The notes beneath the pieces are model-generated. The model ran no database searches and was not told the origin of the DNA. It saw only the letters and a list, made by a program, of their open reading frames with translations. Source: Cellulomonas sp. 73-92 (GTDB lineage Bacteria > Actinomycetota > Actinomycetes > Actinomycetales > Cellulomonadaceae). Taken from it: a stretch of 64,000 nt of DNA. The stretch is taken from NCBI RefSeq assembly GCF_001898175.1, contig NZ_MKTH01000004.1, positions 124,001 through 188,000 of the forward strand, written 5' to 3'. Shown here in pieces: positions 8,233 through 16,614 of the stretch. Numbering within the stretch: the first letter of the stretch is position 1; every line of letters starts with the position of its first letter. The position numbers and the translations under genes are program-made.

Positions 8233-9822
8233 TCACGGCGCCTTCGTGGCTGGAGCCAGGGCCCGCACGGCGTCGATCGTGTCGGCCTCGTCGGGCCCCT
8301 TGTCGTCGCGGTAGCGCAGCACCCGTGCGAACCGCAGCGCCACGCCGCCGGGGTAGCGCGAGGAGCGCTGAACGCCGTCGAAGGCGATCTCGACGACCTG
8401 CACCGGCCGGACCGTCACCACCCAGCCGTTGTCCGACTCGGCGAGCTCCGTGAACCGCTTCGTCTGCCACACGAGCATCTCGTCGGTCATGCCCTTGAAC
8501 GTCTTGCCGAGCATGACGAACCCACCGGCCGGGTCGCGCGCGCCGAGGTGGATGTTCGACAGGGTGCCGACGCGCCGGCCGGAGCCACGCTCCACCGCGA
8601 GCACCACGAGGTCGAGCGTGTGCCGCGGCTTCACCTTGACCCAGCCCGCGCCACGCCGGCCGGCGGCATAGGGCGCGGCCGGGGACTTGACGATCACGCC
8701 CTCCTGGCCGGCGGCCACCCAGGTGGCGAACCGCTCCTGGGCGATGGCGACGTCGGCCGTCACCAGGCGGTCGACCGTGTGGCCGACGGCGATGCGGTCC
8801 AGGACGGCCAGCCGGTCGAGCAGCGGCTCGTCGAGCAGGTCGCGCCCGTCGGCGTGCAGCACGTCGAAGAAGAAGGGGGTCAGCACGGCGGACCCGGCCA
8901 GCTCGGCGTCGCTCGTCGCGAGGCCCTGGCCCGTCGGCCCCGCGCCGCGGGTCGCGGCACGTGAGCTCGTCTCCTGGAACGGGCGTGCCCGCCCGGTCGC
9001 GTCGAGCGCCAGCGCCTCGCCGTCGAGCACGAACCGCTCGTCGGGCATCGACCGTGCGATGCCGACGATCTCCGGGACCCGCGCGGTGATGTCGTCGAGC
9101 GAACGCGTGAACACCCGCACGTCGTCGCCGTCACGGTGCACCTGGATGCGGATGCCGTCGAGCTTGACGTCGACGACGGCCAGAGTGGCCGGGCCCGCGC
9201 CGACCGCGGTGAACGCCGCAGCCACGTCCGGTGCCGACTGCGCGAGCATCGGCCGCACGGGCCGCCCGACGGTGAGGCCGATGGCCGACAGTGCGACCGT
9301 GGGTTCGTCGGACGACAGCGCTGCGACCGCGACCGGCGCGCTGTCGCCGGCCAGCATCGCCGCCCGCCGCACCAGCCCCGGGTCGACGCCCGCGGCCTCG
9401 GCGACCGCGTCGAGCAGGAGAGCGTCCAGCGCGCCCTGCCGCAGCTCGCCGACGACGAGCCCCCGCAGGAACCGCTGCTCCTCGGCGGTCGCAGCACCGA
9501 ACAGCGCCGCGGCCGCCGCGTCGCGCGCACCCGCCGAGCCCGGCCCTGACAGCGCCGCCATCGCCTCGAACGCTCGGTCCACGCCCGTGACGGTCAACGA
9601 CGGCTCGTCGGCGGGCGGCGGCGTGCTGGCCAGGCCCCGCCACCCCAGCCCGGTGCGGCGCTGCCGCAGCTCGCCGGCGAGGTAGCGCGCGACGAGCCCG
9701 ACCTCGTCGGGCCCCTCGCCGGCGGCGCGGCGCAGCGTCGCGACGAGCAGTGCCCGCTTGGCCAGCCGCGCGCGCGTGGCGGCGACGGCGGTGGACGTCG
9801 CGGCGACCTCGGCGAGCAGCAC
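8233..9822 (-). CDS. ATP-dependent DNA ligase (LigB type)
   Basis: 529 residues. It seals nicks in DNA using ATP. An N-terminal helical DNA-binding domain (about 1-190) is followed by the adenylation domain with the lysine motif I in DVKLDGIRIQVHR, motif III LDGEALAL, motif IV EGVIVKSP and motif V WVKVKPRHTLDLVV, then an OB-fold ending near EIAFDGVQRSSRYPGGVALRF. Length matches mycobacterial LigB (about 507). Start is GTG 9822, since the frame further upstream is antisense to the neighbouring gene. The NAD-dependent LigA is normally the essential enzyme; this one is probably a repair accessory. Confidence 0.9.
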   Translation of the reverse strand: MLLAEVAATSTAVAATRARLAKRALLVATLRRAAGEGPDEVGLVARYLAGELRQRRTGLGWRGLASTPPPADEPSLTVTGVDRAFEAMAALSGPGSAGARDAAAAALFGAATAEEQRFLRGLVVGELRQGALDALLLDAVAEAAGVDPGLVRRAAMLAGDSAPVAVAALSSDEPTVALSAIGLTVGRPVRPMLAQSAPDVAAAFTAVGAGPATLAVVDVKLDGIRIQVHRDGDDVRVFTRSLDDITARVPEIVGIARSMPDERFVLDGEALALDATGRARPFQETSSRAATRGAGPTGQGLATSDAELAGSAVLTPFFFDVLHADGRDLLDEPLLDRLAVLDRIAVGHTVDRLVTADVAIAQERFATWVAAGQEGVIVKSPAAPYAAGRRGAGWVKVKPRHTLDLVVLAVERGSGRRVGTLSNIHLGARDPAGGFVMLGKTFKGMTDEMLVWQTKRFTELAESDNGWVVTVRPVQVVEIAFDGVQRSSRYPGGVALRFARVLRYRDDKGPDEADTIDAVRALAPATKAP

Positions 9823-9891
9823 CCGCCCATCGTCGTCCGCACCACCGACACCTGCCTGGTCAGGGGCGCGCCGGGGACGCAGGATGGCGAC

Positions 9892-10329
9892 ATGCACCTG
9901 AGCACCGAGCTCGTCGCCACCGGCGGCACCACCACCGGCGTCCGCATCCCCGACGACGTTGTCGTCGCGCTCGGGGGCGGGAACCGGCCCAAGGTCGTCG
10001 CCACGGTCAACGGCCACGTGTGGCGGACGAGCATCGCGCGCATGGGCGGCGAGTTCTGGCTCGGCGCCGGCGCGGAGGTGCGGGCAGCGGCGGGGATCGC
10101 CGCGGGCGACGCGATCGAGCTGGACGTCGAGCTCGACCAGGCGCCGCGCACCGTCGAGGTGCCCGACGACCTCGCGACCGCGCTCGCCGCGGCGCCGGTG
10201 GCCAGGGCGGCGTTCGACGCCCTCTCCTACAGCCACCAGCGCCAGCACGTCGAGGCGGTGCTGGGCGCCAAGGCGCCCGAGACGCGGGCCCGCCGCGTCG
10301 CCGCGGCGATCGCCAAGCTTGGCGGCTGA
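9892..10329 (+). CDS. DUF1905 / YdeI (OmpD-associated) family protein
   Basis: 145 residues. The N-terminal half is a DUF1905 beta-barrel-like domain (LVATGGTTTGVRIPDDVVVALGG... RTSIARMGGEFWLG). The C-terminal half is the helical YdeI/OmpD-associated motif (FDALSYSHQRQHVEAVLGAKAPETRARRVAAAIAKL). Biochemical role unknown; YdeI itself has been linked to antimicrobial peptide resistance. The gene is divergent from the ligase with 69 bases between starts, and may be expressed from a leaderless promoter around CAGGAT (9880-9885). Confidence 0.85.
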   Translation: MHLSTELVATGGTTTGVRIPDDVVVALGGGNRPKVVATVNGHVWRTSIARMGGEFWLGAGAEVRAAAGIAAGDAIELDVELDQAPRTVEVPDDLATALAAAPVARAAFDALSYSHQRQHVEAVLGAKAPETRARRVAAAIAKLGG

Positions 10330-10398
10330 CGAGGACGACGGACCCAGGCGCGGCCGACCGGCCGGATGGCAGCATGAACTCGTCACGCCGGGACGGGG

Positions 10399-10866
10399 GT
10401 GGGCGCAGTGGGGGCGGTCTATCACGCGGTGGAGTTCCGGGTCATCGTCGACCCGGACTGGCCGACGAGGGTCGAGCCCGTCGTGGACGGGGTCCTGCTA
10501 CGCGACCTCGTGGCCCGGTTCGAGCACGACCATGGGTACGAGCCTGCGGGACACTACGCCGGGCTCGTCCCGGACACCGCGCACGCGGCCACCCTCGACG
10601 CGTACCTCCACGGGGGAGAAGGCGCCCACCACTGGGCGCGGGGCGCCGGCACGGAGCTCCTGTCGTGCGAGTGCGGCGAACCCGGGTGCTGGCCGCTGGA
10701 CGCGCGTGTGACGGTGGCGGGCGACCACGTGACCTGGTCCGAGTTCCGCCAGCCGCACCGGCCGGGGTGGAGCTATCGCGAGATGGGCCCGCTGCTGTTT
10801 CGTCGGGCGCAGTACGACGTCGCCGCCGCCGAGGCCGTGCGCCAGCTCGTCAGCGACGGCGCCTGA
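10399..10866 (+). CDS. Conserved hypothetical protein with C-x-C-x4-C motif
   Basis: 155 residues of unknown function, cytosolic by absence of a signal peptide or membrane segment. The central feature is LLSCECGEPGCWPL, a compact three-cysteine motif that could bind zinc, followed by VTWSEFRQPHRPGWSYREMGPLLF. This pattern recurs in scattered actinobacterial proteins as I recall, without an assigned role. Start GTG 10399 is chosen; GTG 10408 is an alternative. The gene is convergent with the small LexA-box gene, ten bases away. Confidence 0.65.
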   Translation: MGAVGAVYHAVEFRVIVDPDWPTRVEPVVDGVLLRDLVARFEHDHGYEPAGHYAGLVPDTAHAATLDAYLHGGEGAHHWARGAGTELLSCECGEPGCWPLDARVTVAGDHVTWSEFRQPHRPGWSYREMGPLLFRRAQYDVAAAEAVRQLVSDGA

Positions 10867-10875
10867 GCGCGCGGG

Positions 10876-11160
10876 TCACGCCCGACGAACCGCGCTGGCC
10901 CACACCCACGCGAACCCGATCCGTCCGCCGCGGTCGAGGTACTCGACCTGCACCTGTGGGTGCTGCCCGGTGGTCCAGGCGACCGCACGTGCCTGCTCGG
11001 ACAGGAACGCCTTGCCGCGCGCGGTGACGATCCAGACCTTGATGGCCACCGGTTCGGGCGGCTCGATCCGCTTGGACCCGTCACGGGCCTCGACGGGCGC
11101 CTCGAGCGCGCTCTCGTGCAGCGGCACCCGCTCCACGCCGGCCACATCCCTCGAACGCAC
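10876..11160 (-). CDS. Small protein with a LexA box at its start: putative DNA-damage-induced protein
   Basis: 94 residues with no family I recognise. The start is the GTG (11160) in the centre of a perfect LexA box; any longer frame upstream would run through the promoter and the opposing gene. The N-terminal 35 residues are charged and probably flexible; residues about 38-92 look like one small folded domain (KVWIVTARGKAFLSEQARAV then VQVEYLDRGGRIGFAWVWASAVRR). No signal peptide or membrane helix. Its only clue to function is regulation: it should be repressed by LexA and induced by DNA damage. Confidence 0.75.
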   Translation of the reverse strand: MRSRDVAGVERVPLHESALEAPVEARDGSKRIEPPEPVAIKVWIVTARGKAFLSEQARAVAWTTGQHPQVQVEYLDRGGRIGFAWVWASAVRRA

Positions 11161-11172
11161 GTTCGAAGGATA
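11151..11172 (-). promoter_or_regulatory. Perfect LexA (SOS) box on a start codon, with adjacent -10
   Basis: TCGAAC-GCAC-GTTCGA on the plus strand (11151-11166) is a full match to the mycobacterial consensus TCGAAC-N4-GTTCGA. Read on the minus strand, its spacer contains the GTG start (11160-11158) of the 94-residue gene. A -10-like TATCCT (11172-11167) abuts the box, six bases before the start. The arrangement copies that at 2184-2204. Confidence 0.88.
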
Positions 11173-11213
11173 GGGCTTCTCGCGGTGCCTCTGCCAGGGG
11201 CTACGTTGCACGT

Positions 11214-11474
11214 GTGACCAGCGGTGGGGGGTGGTTCGGCCGCGCGGCGTCGAAGCCGCCGAGCGCGCCGAAACCGGCGAGCGTCCCCAAGCCTGCGTCC
11301 GTGCCGAAGCCGGCCAGCGCGCCCAAGCCGGCGAGCGTTCCCAAGCCGGTGAGCGTGCCGAAGCCGCAGTCGGTGCCGAAGCCTGCGAGCGTGCCGAAGC
11401 CGGCGTCGGTGCCGAAGCCGGCCAGCGTCCCGAAGCCCGCGAGCGTGCCCTGGCGGCCGCGGCCGCGGCCGTAG
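11214..11474 (+). CDS. Basic hexapeptide-repeat protein (SVPKPA repeats)
   Basis: 86 residues: a short head (MTSGGGWFGRAASKPP), ten tandem hexapeptides of consensus S-V-P-K-P-A, and a tail WRPRPRP. It has no acidic residue, so it is strongly cationic and probably extended. Codons differ between repeats (AGC/TCC/TCG for Ser, GTC/GTG/GTT for Val), which suggests the protein sequence is under selection rather than being a fresh DNA expansion. GTG 11214 is six bases after a -10-like TACGTT (11202-11207), supporting real expression as a leaderless mRNA. It is divergent from the LexA-box gene, starts 53 bases apart. Function unknown. Confidence 0.6.
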   Translation: MTSGGGWFGRAASKPPSAPKPASVPKPASVPKPASAPKPASVPKPVSVPKPQSVPKPASVPKPASVPKPASVPKPASVPWRPRPRP

Positions 11475-11492
11475 CCGTGGCCGCCGGAGCGA

Positions 11493-12155
11493 CTACGCCG
11501 GCACCGGGCAGGCGACCCCGGTCGAGTTGATCGGGCAGTACCCGTGCGGGTTCTTGTCGAGGTACTGCTGGTGGTACCCCTCGGCGTAGTAGAACTCGCC
11601 CGCGTCGGCCACCGGCCTGATCTCGGTGGTGATGGCGCCGAGCCCCGCGGCGGCCAGGCGCGGCGCGTAGGCCTCCCGGGTGGCGCGCGCGGCCTCCAGC
11701 TGCGCGTCGGTCGTCGTGTACACCGCGGAGCGGTACTGCGTGCCGACGTCGTTGCCCTGGCGATAGCCCTGGGTGGGGTCGTGCTCCTCCCAGAAGTGCC
11801 GCAGCAGGTCGGTGTCGGACAGGACCGTGGGGTCGTACGCCACCAGCACCGTCTCGGCGTGGCCGGTGCGGGCGGTGCACACCTCGTCGTACGTCGGGTG
11901 CGGCGTGAACCCGCCCATGTACCCGACCGCGGTGGTCACGACGCCGGGCAGCTGCCAGGCCGCCTTCTCGGCGCCCCAGAAGCACCCGGAGGCCAGGTAG
12001 AGCACGCGCGTCCCCTCAGGCCACGGCCCCGCCAGGGGCGTGCCGAGCACGGTGTGCGTCGTCGGCACCTCGTAGGGGTACGACGAGCGGCCGGGCAGCG
12101 CGTCCTCGCGCGCGACCATCGTCGACTTCAGGCCGGAACCGAACAGGAATCCCAT
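11493..12155 (-). CDS. msrA: Peptide methionine sulfoxide reductase A
   Basis: 220 residues. It reduces methionine-S-sulfoxide in oxidised proteins. The active-site motif [12 protein letters not shown] is intact, with [17 protein letters not shown] and the resolving cysteine region [17 protein letters not shown]. The start at ATG 12155 gives MGFLFGSG...[11 protein letters not shown], the usual actinobacterial N-terminus. The gene ends 19 bases from the hexapeptide-repeat gene in convergent orientation and is divergent from the cystathionine gamma-synthase gene. Confidence 0.95.
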   Translation of the reverse strand: MGFLFGSGLKSTMVAREDALPGRSSYPYEVPTTHTVLGTPLAGPWPEGTRVLYLASGCFWGAEKAAWQLPGVVTTAVGYMGGFTPHPTYDEVCTARTGHAETVLVAYDPTVLSDTDLLRHFWEEHDPTQGYRQGNDVGTQYRSAVYTTTDAQLEAARATREAYAPRLAAAGLGAITTEIRPVADAGEFYYAEGYHQQYLDKNPHGYCPINSTGVACPVPA

Positions 12156-12226
12156 GTCGTGGATCAACCCCGCCCCCCGGACGCATGTTCCGGCGTCCAC
12201 GGGCCGAGCCCGTAGGCTCGGCGGAC

Positions 12227-13432
12227 GTGACCGACGACGAATCCCTCGGCTTCGCGACGCGTGCGATCCACGCGGGCCAGGAGCCTGACGCAGCGACCGG
12301 CGCGGTGGTCCCGCCCATCTACCAGGTGTCCACCTACAAGCAGGACGGCGTCGGCAGGCTGCGGGGCGGGTGGGAGTACTCCCGCTCCGGCAACCCGACG
12401 CGCGCCGCGCTCGAGGCGGCGCTCGCCGCCGTCGAGGGGGGTGCGGCCGCCTTCGCCTTCGCCTCGGGGCTGGCCGCCGAGGACACCCTCCTGCGCGCCG
12501 CCCTCCGGCCGGGCGACCACATGGTGATCGGCAACGACGTCTACGGCGGCACGTACCGCCTGGTCGCGCGCGTGCTCGGGCCCTGGGGCGTCGAGCACAC
12601 CGCCGTCGACCTCACCGACCCCCACCAGCTGGTGGACGCGATCCGCCCGGGGCAGACGAAGGTCGTCTGGGTCGAGACACCGTCCAACCCGCTGCTGTCG
12701 GTGGTCGACATCGCCGCCGTCGCGGCGCACGCCCGCGCGGCCGGCGCCCTGCTCGTGGTCGACAACACGTTCGCCAGCCCGGCGCTGCAGAACCCGCTCG
12801 CACTCGGCGCCGACGTCGTCGTGCACTCGACGACGAAGTACGTCGGGGGCCACAGCGACCTCGTCGGCGGCGCGGTCGTGGTCGCGGACGGCGCGCAGCT
12901 GCCGGCCGGCCTCGAGGGCCCGACCGGCACGACGAGCGTGCGGGACGCCGTGGCGTTCCACCAGAACGCGTCGGGGGCCGTGGCGGGACCGTTCGACGCC
13001 TGGCTCGCGCTGCGCGGCCTCAAGACGCTCGACGTGCGCATGCAGCGCCACTGCGCCAACGCGCAGCGGGTCGCCGAGTTCCTCGCCGGGCACCCTGCGG
13101 TGACCGCGGTGCACTACCCGGGCCTGCCGGACAACCCGGGCCACGAGCTGGCGGCGCGCCAGATGCGCGGCTTCGGCGGCATGGTCTCGTTCCGCGTCGG
13201 CAGCGCCGAGACGGCGGTGGCCCTGTGCGGCGCCACGGAGATCTTCACGCTCGCGGAGTCCCTCGGCGGCGTCGAGTCGCTCGTCGAGCACCCCGCGCGG
13301 ATGACGCACGGCTCGGTGGCCGGCACGGCCCTCGAGGTGCCCGACGACCTCGTCCGCCTGTCGGTCGGCCTCGAGGACCCCGACGACCTGGTCCGCGACC
13401 TCGACCGCGCGCTCGCGGCGGCGACCCGATGA
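12227..13432 (+). CDS. metB: Cystathionine gamma-synthase (or gamma-lyase)
   Basis: 401-residue Cys/Met-metabolism PLP enzyme. PLP is bound by K204 in [12 protein letters not shown]; the substrate-binding Tyr/Arg region YSRSGNPTR and the closing [13 protein letters not shown] are typical. It should make cystathionine from an acyl-homoserine and cysteine, the reverse partner of the Cbs at 144; gamma-lyase activity cannot be excluded. Start GTG 12227 follows a -10-like TAGGCT (12213-12218) by eight bases. The gene overlaps the next (ilvA) by four bases, ATGA. Confidence 0.92.
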   Translation: MTDDESLGFATRAIHAGQEPDAATGAVVPPIYQVSTYKQDGVGRLRGGWEYSRSGNPTRAALEAALAAVEGGAAAFAFASGLAAEDTLLRAALRPGDHMVIGNDVYGGTYRLVARVLGPWGVEHTAVDLTDPHQLVDAIRPGQTKVVWVETPSNPLLSVVDIAAVAAHARAAGALLVVDNTFASPALQNPLALGADVVVHSTTKYVGGHSDLVGGAVVVADGAQLPAGLEGPTGTTSVRDAVAFHQNASGAVAGPFDAWLALRGLKTLDVRMQRHCANAQRVAEFLAGHPAVTAVHYPGLPDNPGHELAARQMRGFGGMVSFRVGSAETAVALCGATEIFTLAESLGGVESLVEHPARMTHGSVAGTALEVPDDLVRLSVGLEDPDDLVRDLDRALAAATR

Positions 13433-14631
13433 TCGGCCCGTCGGACGTCAAGGCGGCCGCCGCCCTGCTCGACGGCGTCGTGACGCGCACCCCGGTGCTG
13501 CGCAGCCGCGTCCTGTCCGAGCTCGTCGGGACCGACGTCTGGCTCAAGTGCGAGAACCTGCAGCGGACCGGCTCCTTCAAGATCCGCGGCGCCTACACGC
13601 GGCTCTCGCGGATGTCCGACGAGCAGAAGGCGCACGGCGTCGTCGCGGCCAGCGCCGGCAACCACGCCCAGGGCGTGGCCCTGGCGGCACAGATGCTCGG
13701 CATCGAGGCGGTCGTCTTCATGCCGGAGGACGCGGCGCTGCCCAAGGTCTCCGCGACCAAGGCGTACGGCGCCCGGGTGATCCCCTCCGGCGCCACGCTC
13801 GACGACTCGCTCGTCGCCGCCCAGGCGTACGCGCAGGAGTCCGGGGCGGTGCTCGTCCACCCGTTCGACCACGTCGACATCGTGGCGGGCCAGGGGACCG
13901 CCGGCCTGGAGATCGCCGAGCAGGTGCCGGACGTGCGCACGGTGCTGGTGCCGGTGGGCGGCGGCGGCCTGGCGGCCGGCATCGTCGCGTCTCTCGAGGA
14001 CCGGCCGGACGTGCAGGTGATCGGCGTCCAGGCGTCCCACGCCGCCGCGTACCCCGAGTCGCTGGCCGTGGGCCACCCGGTCAAGGCGCGCGAGCTGCGG
14101 ACGATGGCCGACGGCATTGCCGTCGGCGTCCCGGGCAAGGTGCCGTTCGAGATCATCTCGACGCACCGCATACCCGTGCTGACGGTCGCGGAGGAGGACC
14201 TCTCCCGCGCGATGCTGCTGCTGGCCGAGCGGGCGAAGCTCGTCGTCGAGGCGTCCGGCTCCGCCGGCGTCGCCGCGCTCATGGCGGCGCCCGAGGAGCT
14301 CGCCGGCCGCGGCCCGGTCGTCGTGGTCCTGTCGGGCGGCAACGTCGACCCGCTCGTGCTCATGCGGCTCATCCGGCACGGGCTGGCGGCGGCGGGACGC
14401 TTCCTCCACCTGCGCATCACCATCCAGGACTCGCCGGGCGCGCTGGCCGGCGTGCTGCGGGACATCGCGGCCTTCGGCGCGAACGTCCTCGACGTGGTCC
14501 ACCTGCGCACCTCCAAGGACCTGGCGTTCGACGAGGTCGCCATCGAGGTCGAGGTGGAGACGAAGGGGCCGGAGCACTGCACCGACGTGGTGCGCCGGCT
14601 GCGCGAGGCGGGCTACCGGCTCGCGGACTAG
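13429..14631 (+). CDS. ilvA: Threonine ammonia-lyase with C-terminal ACT domain
   Basis: 400 residues. It deaminates threonine to 2-oxobutanoate, the first step to isoleucine, or acts catabolically. PLP lysine is K51 in GSFKIRGA; the glycine loop is VGGGGLAAG. Residues about 325-400 form a single ACT regulatory domain (HLRITIQDSPGALAGVLRDIAAFGANVLDVVH). This length and single ACT domain fit the tdcB/ilvA short form. Overlap with metB couples transsulfuration and threonine use: 2-oxobutanoate is also the product of cystathionine cleavage. Confidence 0.93.
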   Translation: MIGPSDVKAAAALLDGVVTRTPVLRSRVLSELVGTDVWLKCENLQRTGSFKIRGAYTRLSRMSDEQKAHGVVAASAGNHAQGVALAAQMLGIEAVVFMPEDAALPKVSATKAYGARVIPSGATLDDSLVAAQAYAQESGAVLVHPFDHVDIVAGQGTAGLEIAEQVPDVRTVLVPVGGGGLAAGIVASLEDRPDVQVIGVQASHAAAYPESLAVGHPVKARELRTMADGIAVGVPGKVPFEIISTHRIPVLTVAEEDLSRAMLLLAERAKLVVEASGSAGVAALMAAPEELAGRGPVVVVLSGGNVDPLVLMRLIRHGLAAAGRFLHLRITIQDSPGALAGVLRDIAAFGANVLDVVHLRTSKDLAFDEVAIEVEVETKGPEHCTDVVRRLREAGYRLAD

Positions 14632-14640
14632 GGAGGCTCC

Positions 14641-15474
14641 ATGCGCTACACCGAGGTCGACGTCTTCACCGACACCCTCACCGCCGGCAACCCGCTCGCC
14701 GTGGTGCACGACGCCGACGCGCTGAGCGACGAGACCATGGCGGCGTTCGCCCGCTGGACGAACCTCTCGGAGACGACCTTCCTGCTGCGCCCCGCCGACC
14801 CCGGCGCCGACTACCGGCTGCGCATCTTCACGCCGGCCGGCGAGCTGCCGTTCGCCGGCCACCCCACGCTCGGCTCCGCGCGGGCGTGGGTCGAGGCCGG
14901 TGGCGTCGGGCGCACGCCCGGCGTCGTCGCCCAGGAGTGCGGCGTCGGCCTCGTGCCGGTGCGGGTGCGCGACGAGGGAGCGGCGTTCGCCGCGCCACCC
15001 CTGCGCCGGTCCGGACCGGCCGACGAGGCCACCCGCGCGCTCGTCGTGCGCAGCCTGCGGGTGCACCCCGACGCCGTGCGCGCGGTCGAGTGGGTGGACA
15101 ACGGACCGGGCTGGGTGGCGGCGCTGCTCGGATCGGCCGACGAGGTGCTGGCGCTCGAGCCCGACTACGCGGCCATGGCCGACCAGCCCGTCGGCGTCGT
15201 CGGGCCCCACGCCGCGGGCGGCCCGGCGGACGTCGAGGTGCGTGCCTTCGTGCCCGACCTCGGCATCCCGGAGGACCCGGTGACGGGCTCGCTCGCGGGC
15301 GGTCTGGGGATCTGGCTGCCGTCGACGGGAGTCGTCGGGCCCGACTTCGTCATCCGGCAGGGGACCGCGCTGGGGCGGCGGGGCATGGTGCGTGTGACGC
15401 GCGAGGACGGCGCCGTGTGGGTCGGCGGTGACACCGTGGTGGCCGTCACCGGGACGGTCGCGCTCGCTTCGTGA
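14641..15474 (+). CDS. PhzF family isomerase-like protein
   Basis: 277 residues with the PhzF diaminopimelate-epimerase-like double fold: YTEVDVFTDTLTAGNPLAVVHDA at the start, the TFLLRP strand, FAGHPTLGSA, and EDPVTGSLAGGLGIWL near the end. Family members isomerise small molecules; the founding one acts in phenazine synthesis, but no phenazine genes are here, so its substrate is unknown. An excellent ribosome site AGGGAGG (14630-14636) overlaps the ilvA stop, so it is probably the third gene of the metB-ilvA operon. Confidence 0.9.
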   Translation: MRYTEVDVFTDTLTAGNPLAVVHDADALSDETMAAFARWTNLSETTFLLRPADPGADYRLRIFTPAGELPFAGHPTLGSARAWVEAGGVGRTPGVVAQECGVGLVPVRVRDEGAAFAAPPLRRSGPADEATRALVVRSLRVHPDAVRAVEWVDNGPGWVAALLGSADEVLALEPDYAAMADQPVGVVGPHAAGGPADVEVRAFVPDLGIPEDPVTGSLAGGLGIWLPSTGVVGPDFVIRQGTALGRRGMVRVTREDGAVWVGGDTVVAVTGTVALAS

Positions 15475-15625
15475 GGCAGTTCCGGACGGCTCGGCGGGCC
15501 GGCTTGGTAGACTGGCCGTTTGCGCCGCCGGACGATGACCCCTCGTGGGCACCGGCGGCGCGGTCTCGCGGGGCGTGCGACGACTGCGCGCGCCCTGCCG
15601 GACTCCGACCGAGGAAGGGATGGAC

Positions 15626-16111
15626 GTGACCGAATCGACTCAGGCCACGTGGCTGACGCAGGAGGCGTACGACCGCCTGCAGGCAGAGCTTGCCTACCTC
15701 GAGGGCGACGGACGTCGGCACATCGTCGAGCGCATCGCCGCCGCTCGGGCCGAGGGTGACCTCTCCGAGAACGGGGGCTACCACGCCGCCCGTGACGAGC
15801 AGGCGAAGAACGAGGCCCGCATCCGCGAGCTCAAGGAGAAGCTGCGCAACGTCCACATCGGCACGCCGAAGGACGACGGCGTGGTCGAGCCCGGCATGCG
15901 GGTGACCGTGCTGCTGGCGGGCGACGAGATGACGTTCCTGCTGGGCGCGCGCGAGATCGCCGCCGGCACGGACCTCGAGGTGTACTCGCCGACGTCGCCG
16001 CTCGGCGCCGCGATCAACGGCCACTCGATCGGGGACACGGTGGCCTACACGGCCCCGAACGGCCGCGAGTTCACCGTGGAGATCACCGGGGCCAAGCCGT
16101 TCGCCGGCTGA
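15626..16111 (+). CDS. greA: Transcription elongation factor GreA
   Basis: 161 residues. GreA enters the secondary channel of RNA polymerase and triggers cleavage of backtracked RNA. The N-terminal coiled coil carries the acidic tip in AEGDLSENGGYHAARDEQ; the C-terminal FKBP-like domain ends SIGDTVAYTAPNGREFTVEI. Two starts compete, ATG 15620 and GTG 15626; the ribosome site GGAAGG (15613-15618) is too close to the ATG but well spaced for the GTG, giving MTESTQATWLTQEAY as in relatives. A -10-like TAGACT lies at 15508-15513, leaving a leader of about 105 bases. Confidence 0.94.
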   Translation: MTESTQATWLTQEAYDRLQAELAYLEGDGRRHIVERIAAARAEGDLSENGGYHAARDEQAKNEARIRELKEKLRNVHIGTPKDDGVVEPGMRVTVLLAGDEMTFLLGAREIAAGTDLEVYSPTSPLGAAINGHSIGDTVAYTAPNGREFTVEITGAKPFAG

Positions 16112-16130
16112 CCTGACGCCGTCTCGGGGC

Positions 16131-16520
16131 TCAGCCGACGCGGCAGCTGACGACCGTGCCGGTCACCGCGCGCTCCGAGGTCGGGAGGGTCACCGTCAGG
16201 CGTTGCGTGCTCGTCGTGCCGGGGCCCACCGGGACGTCCAGGACGCCGACCTCCGCGAACGTCTGCGACAGCGCGTGCACGTGGCAGGTGGCGCTCGCCG
16301 ACGGCGACTTGGTGACGTCGAACGTCACGTCGATCGAGGTGGCACCGTTGACGTGGTAGCCGACGTCGCGCCACTGCACGGGGTCGCGCAGCGTGTGGAT
16401 GCCCACCCAGGCCAGCACGCCCAGCGCCGCGAGGACGAGCACGGCGAGCCCGGCACGCCGCCAGGCGACGGTGCGGCCGGTCGGGGCGGGTCCGTAGCGG
16501 CCGGCCGGGGGCGTGCTCAC
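16131..16520 (-). CDS. DUF4307 domain membrane protein
   Basis: 129 residues with one membrane helix (about 24-45, [19 protein letters not shown]) and an extracytoplasmic beta-rich domain of about 80 residues containing two cysteines that may form a disulfide. It matches the DUF4307 family, conserved next to greA and mca in actinobacteria (Rv1081c in M. tuberculosis). Function unknown. Start GTG 16520 is fixed by AGGAGG immediately upstream. The gene is convergent with greA and divergent from mca. Confidence 0.85.
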   Translation of the reverse strand: MSTPPAGRYGPAPTGRTVAWRRAGLAVLVLAALGVLAWVGIHTLRDPVQWRDVGYHVNGATSIDVTFDVTKSPSASATCHVHALSQTFAEVGVLDVPVGPGTTSTQRLTVTLPTSERAVTGTVVSCRVG

Positions 16521-16614
16521 GGTCCTCCTAGGCCTCGTCGTAGCGTCGGTGCAGGATGATTGTTCCTCGTCGGGAGGGCGCCCGACGAACCACGACGAGC
16601 CACGGGAGCACTGC

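Noticed and set aside
11240..11460. Non-coding minisatellite
   Set aside because: The 18-base units vary mostly at synonymous positions and are in frame with a promoter-linked start, so a coding repeat is the better reading.
14641..15474. Phenazine biosynthesis gene
   Set aside because: Only a PhzF-like protein is present; no other phz gene exists nearby, and the family is much broader than phenazine synthesis.
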